Notes under the pieces: model-generated | Databases searched by the model: none | Told to the model about the DNA's origin: nothing | The model's input: the letters and a program-made list of their open reading frames with translations, nothing else | Source of the DNA: Methanomicrobia archaeon LH_S13 | Lineage (GTDB): Archaea > Halobacteriota > Syntropharchaeia > Alkanophagales > Methanospirareceae | DNA length: 7,156 nucleotides | Assembly (NCBI GenBank): GCA_023659785.1 | Contig: JAGXOR010000068.1 | Span: forward strand, 1 to 7,156 | Reading direction: 5' to 3' | Shown here: positions 5,062 through 7,156 of the stretch, piece by piece | Layout: the number at the start of each line of letters is the position of its first letter | Numbering within the stretch: position 1 is the stretch's first letter | Program-made: the position numbers and the translations under genes

Positions 5062-5799
5062 TTATTTATATGTTTGACGCGTATAATTTACCCTTGCTTC
5101 CCTTCCCCTCTTTACTGATATTGCATTGATCGTCCAGATATACAAGGTCCGTAAAATTCCGAATTGCTCCATTCTCCTCATGGAAAAATCCACATAAAGA
5201 TTCGGGTCGCAGTATATTTTACCCATGTGTTTGAGTCTCCATGCGATTTCGTAATCATCCCCCGCCGGCATATCGGAATACCCCCCCATCTGCAAGAATG
5301 CACGTCTTCGGAACGCCGTATTTGACCCGAGCGTGGTATAAAAGACCTTTGTTCTCGCAAGTAGATACGCGAGTTTATTAAACAACCCGATTAAGAACAG
5401 ATATTTAAAACTATCTTCAATTGGGTCTATCGGTCCGTAAACTGCAACAACGTCTTCAAATTTAAAATCCGCACATATCCGCGCAAGCCACTCTTTCGGA
5501 AGAGTTATATCTGCATCTGTCGTCGCGACTAGTTCTGCATTCGCTGCTTCCACACCGTCGTTTCTCGCACCACCCACTCCTTTGCTTTTCTGCTGTATGA
5601 CCACATCAGCATATTCTCGTGCTAATTCTACTGTTCTGTCCGTGCTTCCGCCGTCCACGACAACAATCTCAAAATCATCTCTGTGCAAGGTTTGATTTAC
5701 AAGGCTCTTCAAGCATCTTTCTATATATCGCTCTTCATTATACGCTGGAATGACGACAGAAATTTTTTTATCCATATCCATATCCATATTCATATCCAT
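5062..5799 (-). CDS. GT2 family glycosyltransferase (first of a tandem pair)
   Basis: A 245-residue GT2 enzyme with ISVVIPAYNEE (13-23), FEIVVVDGGSTDRTV (43-57), GVGGARNDG (74-82), the metal-binding DAD (95-97), GSNTAFRRRAF (158-168) and GDDYEIAWRLKHMG (180-193). It is a close paralogue of the following gene, especially over the N-terminal half. The two probably add different or successive sugars to one acceptor. The N-terminus MDMNMDMDMD comes from a hexanucleotide repeat and offers five in-frame ATG codons (5799, 5793, 5787, 5781, 5775); the conserved fold begins only at KKISVV. No Shine-Dalgarno singles out one start, so 5799 is the longest choice and 5775 the most conservative. It lies 15 bp downstream of the FAD enzyme gene in the same operon. 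Confidence 0.9.
   Translation of the reverse strand: MDMNMDMDMDKKISVVIPAYNEERYIERCLKSLVNQTLHRDDFEIVVVDGGSTDRTVELAREYADVVIQQKSKGVGGARNDGVEAANAELVATTDADITLPKEWLARICADFKFEDVVAVYGPIDPIEDSFKYLFLIGLFNKLAYLLARTKVFYTTLGSNTAFRRRAFLQMGGYSDMPAGDDYEIAWRLKHMGKIYCDPNLYVDFSMRRMEQFGILRTLYIWTINAISVKRGREARVNYTRQTYK
5770..5799 (-). repeat. Five-copy ATGGAT hexanucleotide repeat at the GT2 start
   Basis: On the minus strand the gene begins with five tandem hexamers, four ATGGAT and one ATGAAT variant in second place. Each encodes Met-Asp or Met-Asn. Copy-number change by slippage would keep the frame and alter only the N-terminus and the number of possible start codons. Confidence 0.85.
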
Positions 5800-5814
5800 T
5801 ATGGTGTATTATTC

Positions 5815-7107
5815 TTATTTTTGCACCGCCTTTGCAAAATCCCGTGCATTCCTCATACAAGCATCCATATTAAGATATGCAAACTCTGCAAACCGCCCAA
5901 CGAGATAAATCCCTCTGTGAGTTAAAAATCTTTTTATCAACTCGATATTGTGCTCATAATTCAAATCCGATATAACATAAGCATATTTTATCCTCTTCGC
6001 TCTGGTGAAACATACGGTATCCTTATCAATAATCATTTTTTTATGCAGTTCTTCTATTGTACGAGTTATTATCTCACCATCAGACAGCCTATCAATGGAA
6101 TCACCGTTATTATACGTTATCTCTGCGATAACAGCGCTCTTCCCTTCTGGTGCAACGCTCTTACTGTAATTTGAGGGGAAAGCGACTCTGTGGGCAAGAC
6201 AATCTCCATCTGCAATATATAACCATGAAAAATCGTTTAAATATTCCACGTCGAGCCCGAGCATTACAGTAATAAGAGAGTTGTATTTTAATTCGTAGAG
6301 GGCGTGGTAAATCTGAGAGGGAACATCCTTTATTGTGTGAATAACATCAAAAATCGGATGCGTTGCTATAATTTTTTCATATCTCTTTCTTTTTACCCCA
6401 TTCGATACAACCCATCCGTCGTTCTCACGAGTGATTGATTTCACATCGAAATTTTTTATTATTTTATCCCGGGATTCGTGCTCTAAACTTTCGATTAATG
6501 CGTTTATACCACCCTTCTCCGGGTAGTAGAAATTTAACTGGTGCTTGTAACCCTCTGTCTCGATTCCAAGTGATGATTTGATAATATCTTCTATTGGTGG
6601 TTTTGGCACCCTTCCATCTATCCACACAGTGCTCATCTCTGATGTGTCATACTTCCAAATCTTCTCATTGTATGGTATAAGATATTTTTCTGCTATTCCT
6701 TTTCCAAACGTAGAGTAGAGCCATTCTTTAAAATTCCCGGGTTGGTTATTGTTATTCTCGGTTAAAGCTTCGATAAATCCCTTGATGCATTCGAAATTTT
6801 CCTGCAACGGTAAATCAGATAGCCCATTTTCAAACGGGTACTTCACATAATTGCCTTTATACAAAATTTTTGTGTTCCTCCGGCATTTTACGTAGTTATC
6901 ACCGAGTTTTTCGAGCATAAAGTTCAAAATCTCCCTGTTCTTCGAGAATATAATATGTGAGCCACCGTAGTCGAAGGTAAAACCCTCTTCTACCAGGGAC
7001 CGACATAATCCTCCACACTCGCTATTTTTTTCTATGATTTCGTAATCATACATTAAACTTCCAAGTGTCAATCCAGTAAGTCCCGCGCCTATGATTCCTA
7101 TGGTCAT
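5815..7107 (-). CDS. FAD-dependent oxidoreductase/mutase, UDP-galactopyranose mutase / protoporphyrinogen oxidase-like
   Basis: A 430-residue flavoprotein. The N-terminal Rossmann motif GIIGAGLTGLT (4-14) is followed by the strand-ending acid in IIEKN (24-28) and CGGLCRS (31-37), which bind the FAD dinucleotide. DYGGSHIIF (46-54) and YLIPYNEKIWKYDTSEMS (142-159) are characteristic of the UDP-galactopyranose-mutase-like branch and related amine-oxidase-fold enzymes. YLVGRFAEFAYLNMDACMRNA (401-421) is the C-terminal FAD-closing motif. Enzymes of this group in glycan clusters isomerise or oxidise sugar nucleotides; true UGM forms UDP-galactofuranose, but the exact reaction is not certain here. 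The protein appears soluble. It is the first gene of the operon with two GT2 enzymes. No Shine-Dalgarno precedes the ATG at 7107, only TTTA-type repeats. Protoporphyrinogen oxidase itself is less likely given the neighbours. Confidence 0.82.
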   Translation of the reverse strand: MTIGIIGAGLTGLTLGSLMYDYEIIEKNSECGGLCRSLVEEGFTFDYGGSHIIFSKNREILNFMLEKLGDNYVKCRRNTKILYKGNYVKYPFENGLSDLPLQENFECIKGFIEALTENNNNQPGNFKEWLYSTFGKGIAEKYLIPYNEKIWKYDTSEMSTVWIDGRVPKPPIEDIIKSSLGIETEGYKHQLNFYYPEKGGINALIESLEHESRDKIIKNFDVKSITRENDGWVVSNGVKRKRYEKIIATHPIFDVIHTIKDVPSQIYHALYELKYNSLITVMLGLDVEYLNDFSWLYIADGDCLAHRVAFPSNYSKSVAPEGKSAVIAEITYNNGDSIDRLSDGEIITRTIEELHKKMIIDKDTVCFTRAKRIKYAYVISDLNYEHNIELIKRFLTHRGIYLVGRFAEFAYLNMDACMRNARDFAKAVQK

Positions 7108-7156
7108 TTATTTATTTATTTTATTTATTTTATTTTTAATATTAAATATCCAATAT
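7108..7156 (-). promoter_or_regulatory. AT-rich leader/promoter region of the glycan operon
   Basis: The 49 bp upstream of the FAD enzyme start consist almost wholly of A and T, with tandem TTTA/TTTTA units next to the ATG. On the minus strand ATTTAATATTA lies roughly 31-41 bp upstream of the start and could serve as a TATA element. The composition makes any exact box uncertain, and the region is cut by the window edge. Confidence 0.3.

Noticed and set aside
4693..5118. 141-codon + strand open frame opposite the GT2 genes
   Set aside because: It is antisense to a strongly conserved glycosyltransferase and its Ser/Thr/Phe-rich translation is typical of a shadow frame.

Overview
The window looks like a chromosomal segment of an archaeon, probably a euryarchaeote of the methanogen / anaerobic alkane-oxidiser type. 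The lineage is an inference from gene style, not a database match. The reasons are TATA-like boxes about 25-35 bp upstream of several starts, starts with little or no Shine-Dalgarno (one apparently leaderless), archaeal-type protein versions (a UPF0104/AglD-like membrane protein, a DUF2284 Cys-rich protein, a divergent HemD) and AT-rich intergenic DNA.

Left part (1-1500): a DUF2284 Cys-rich, probably metal-binding protein lies on the minus strand. Immediately upstream of its start is a decayed insertion sequence. It is an IS66-family transposase remnant that keeps the N-terminal coiled coil and the C-terminal domain, has lost the middle, is out of frame at the junction and carries one in-frame stop. 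It lies between about 20-bp imperfect terminal inverted repeats (712-732 and 1386-1406). The left end of this element may supply the current promoter of the DUF2284 gene.

Middle (1500-3117): a small CoA-binding-domain protein (+) converges on a uroporphyrinogen-III synthase, hemD (-). A perfect 9-bp stem between them looks like a shared bidirectional terminator. hemD is best started at 2713; the longer open frame upstream of it is not coding. A roughly 400-bp divergent intergenic region follows, with palindromes, a terminator-like hairpin and repeated CGGA-containing words, but no convincing gene.

Right part (3118-7156): a polytopic UPF0104/AglD-like membrane protein (+) converges on a three-gene minus-strand operon. 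Transcription order is a UDP-galactopyranose-mutase/protoporphyrinogen-oxidase-like FAD enzyme, then two tandem paralogous GT2 glycosyltransferases spaced 15 bp and 1 bp apart. Together they suggest a locus for a surface glycan or glycolipid: the FAD enzyme may modify or isomerise a sugar nucleotide, the GT2 enzymes transfer sugars, and the membrane protein may handle a lipid-linked product. This pathway is inferred. The convergent gap contains a 182-bp nested near-palindrome, the most structurally striking non-coding feature here. I found no CRISPR array, tRNA, rRNA or defence system, and nothing I can call a wholly new system.
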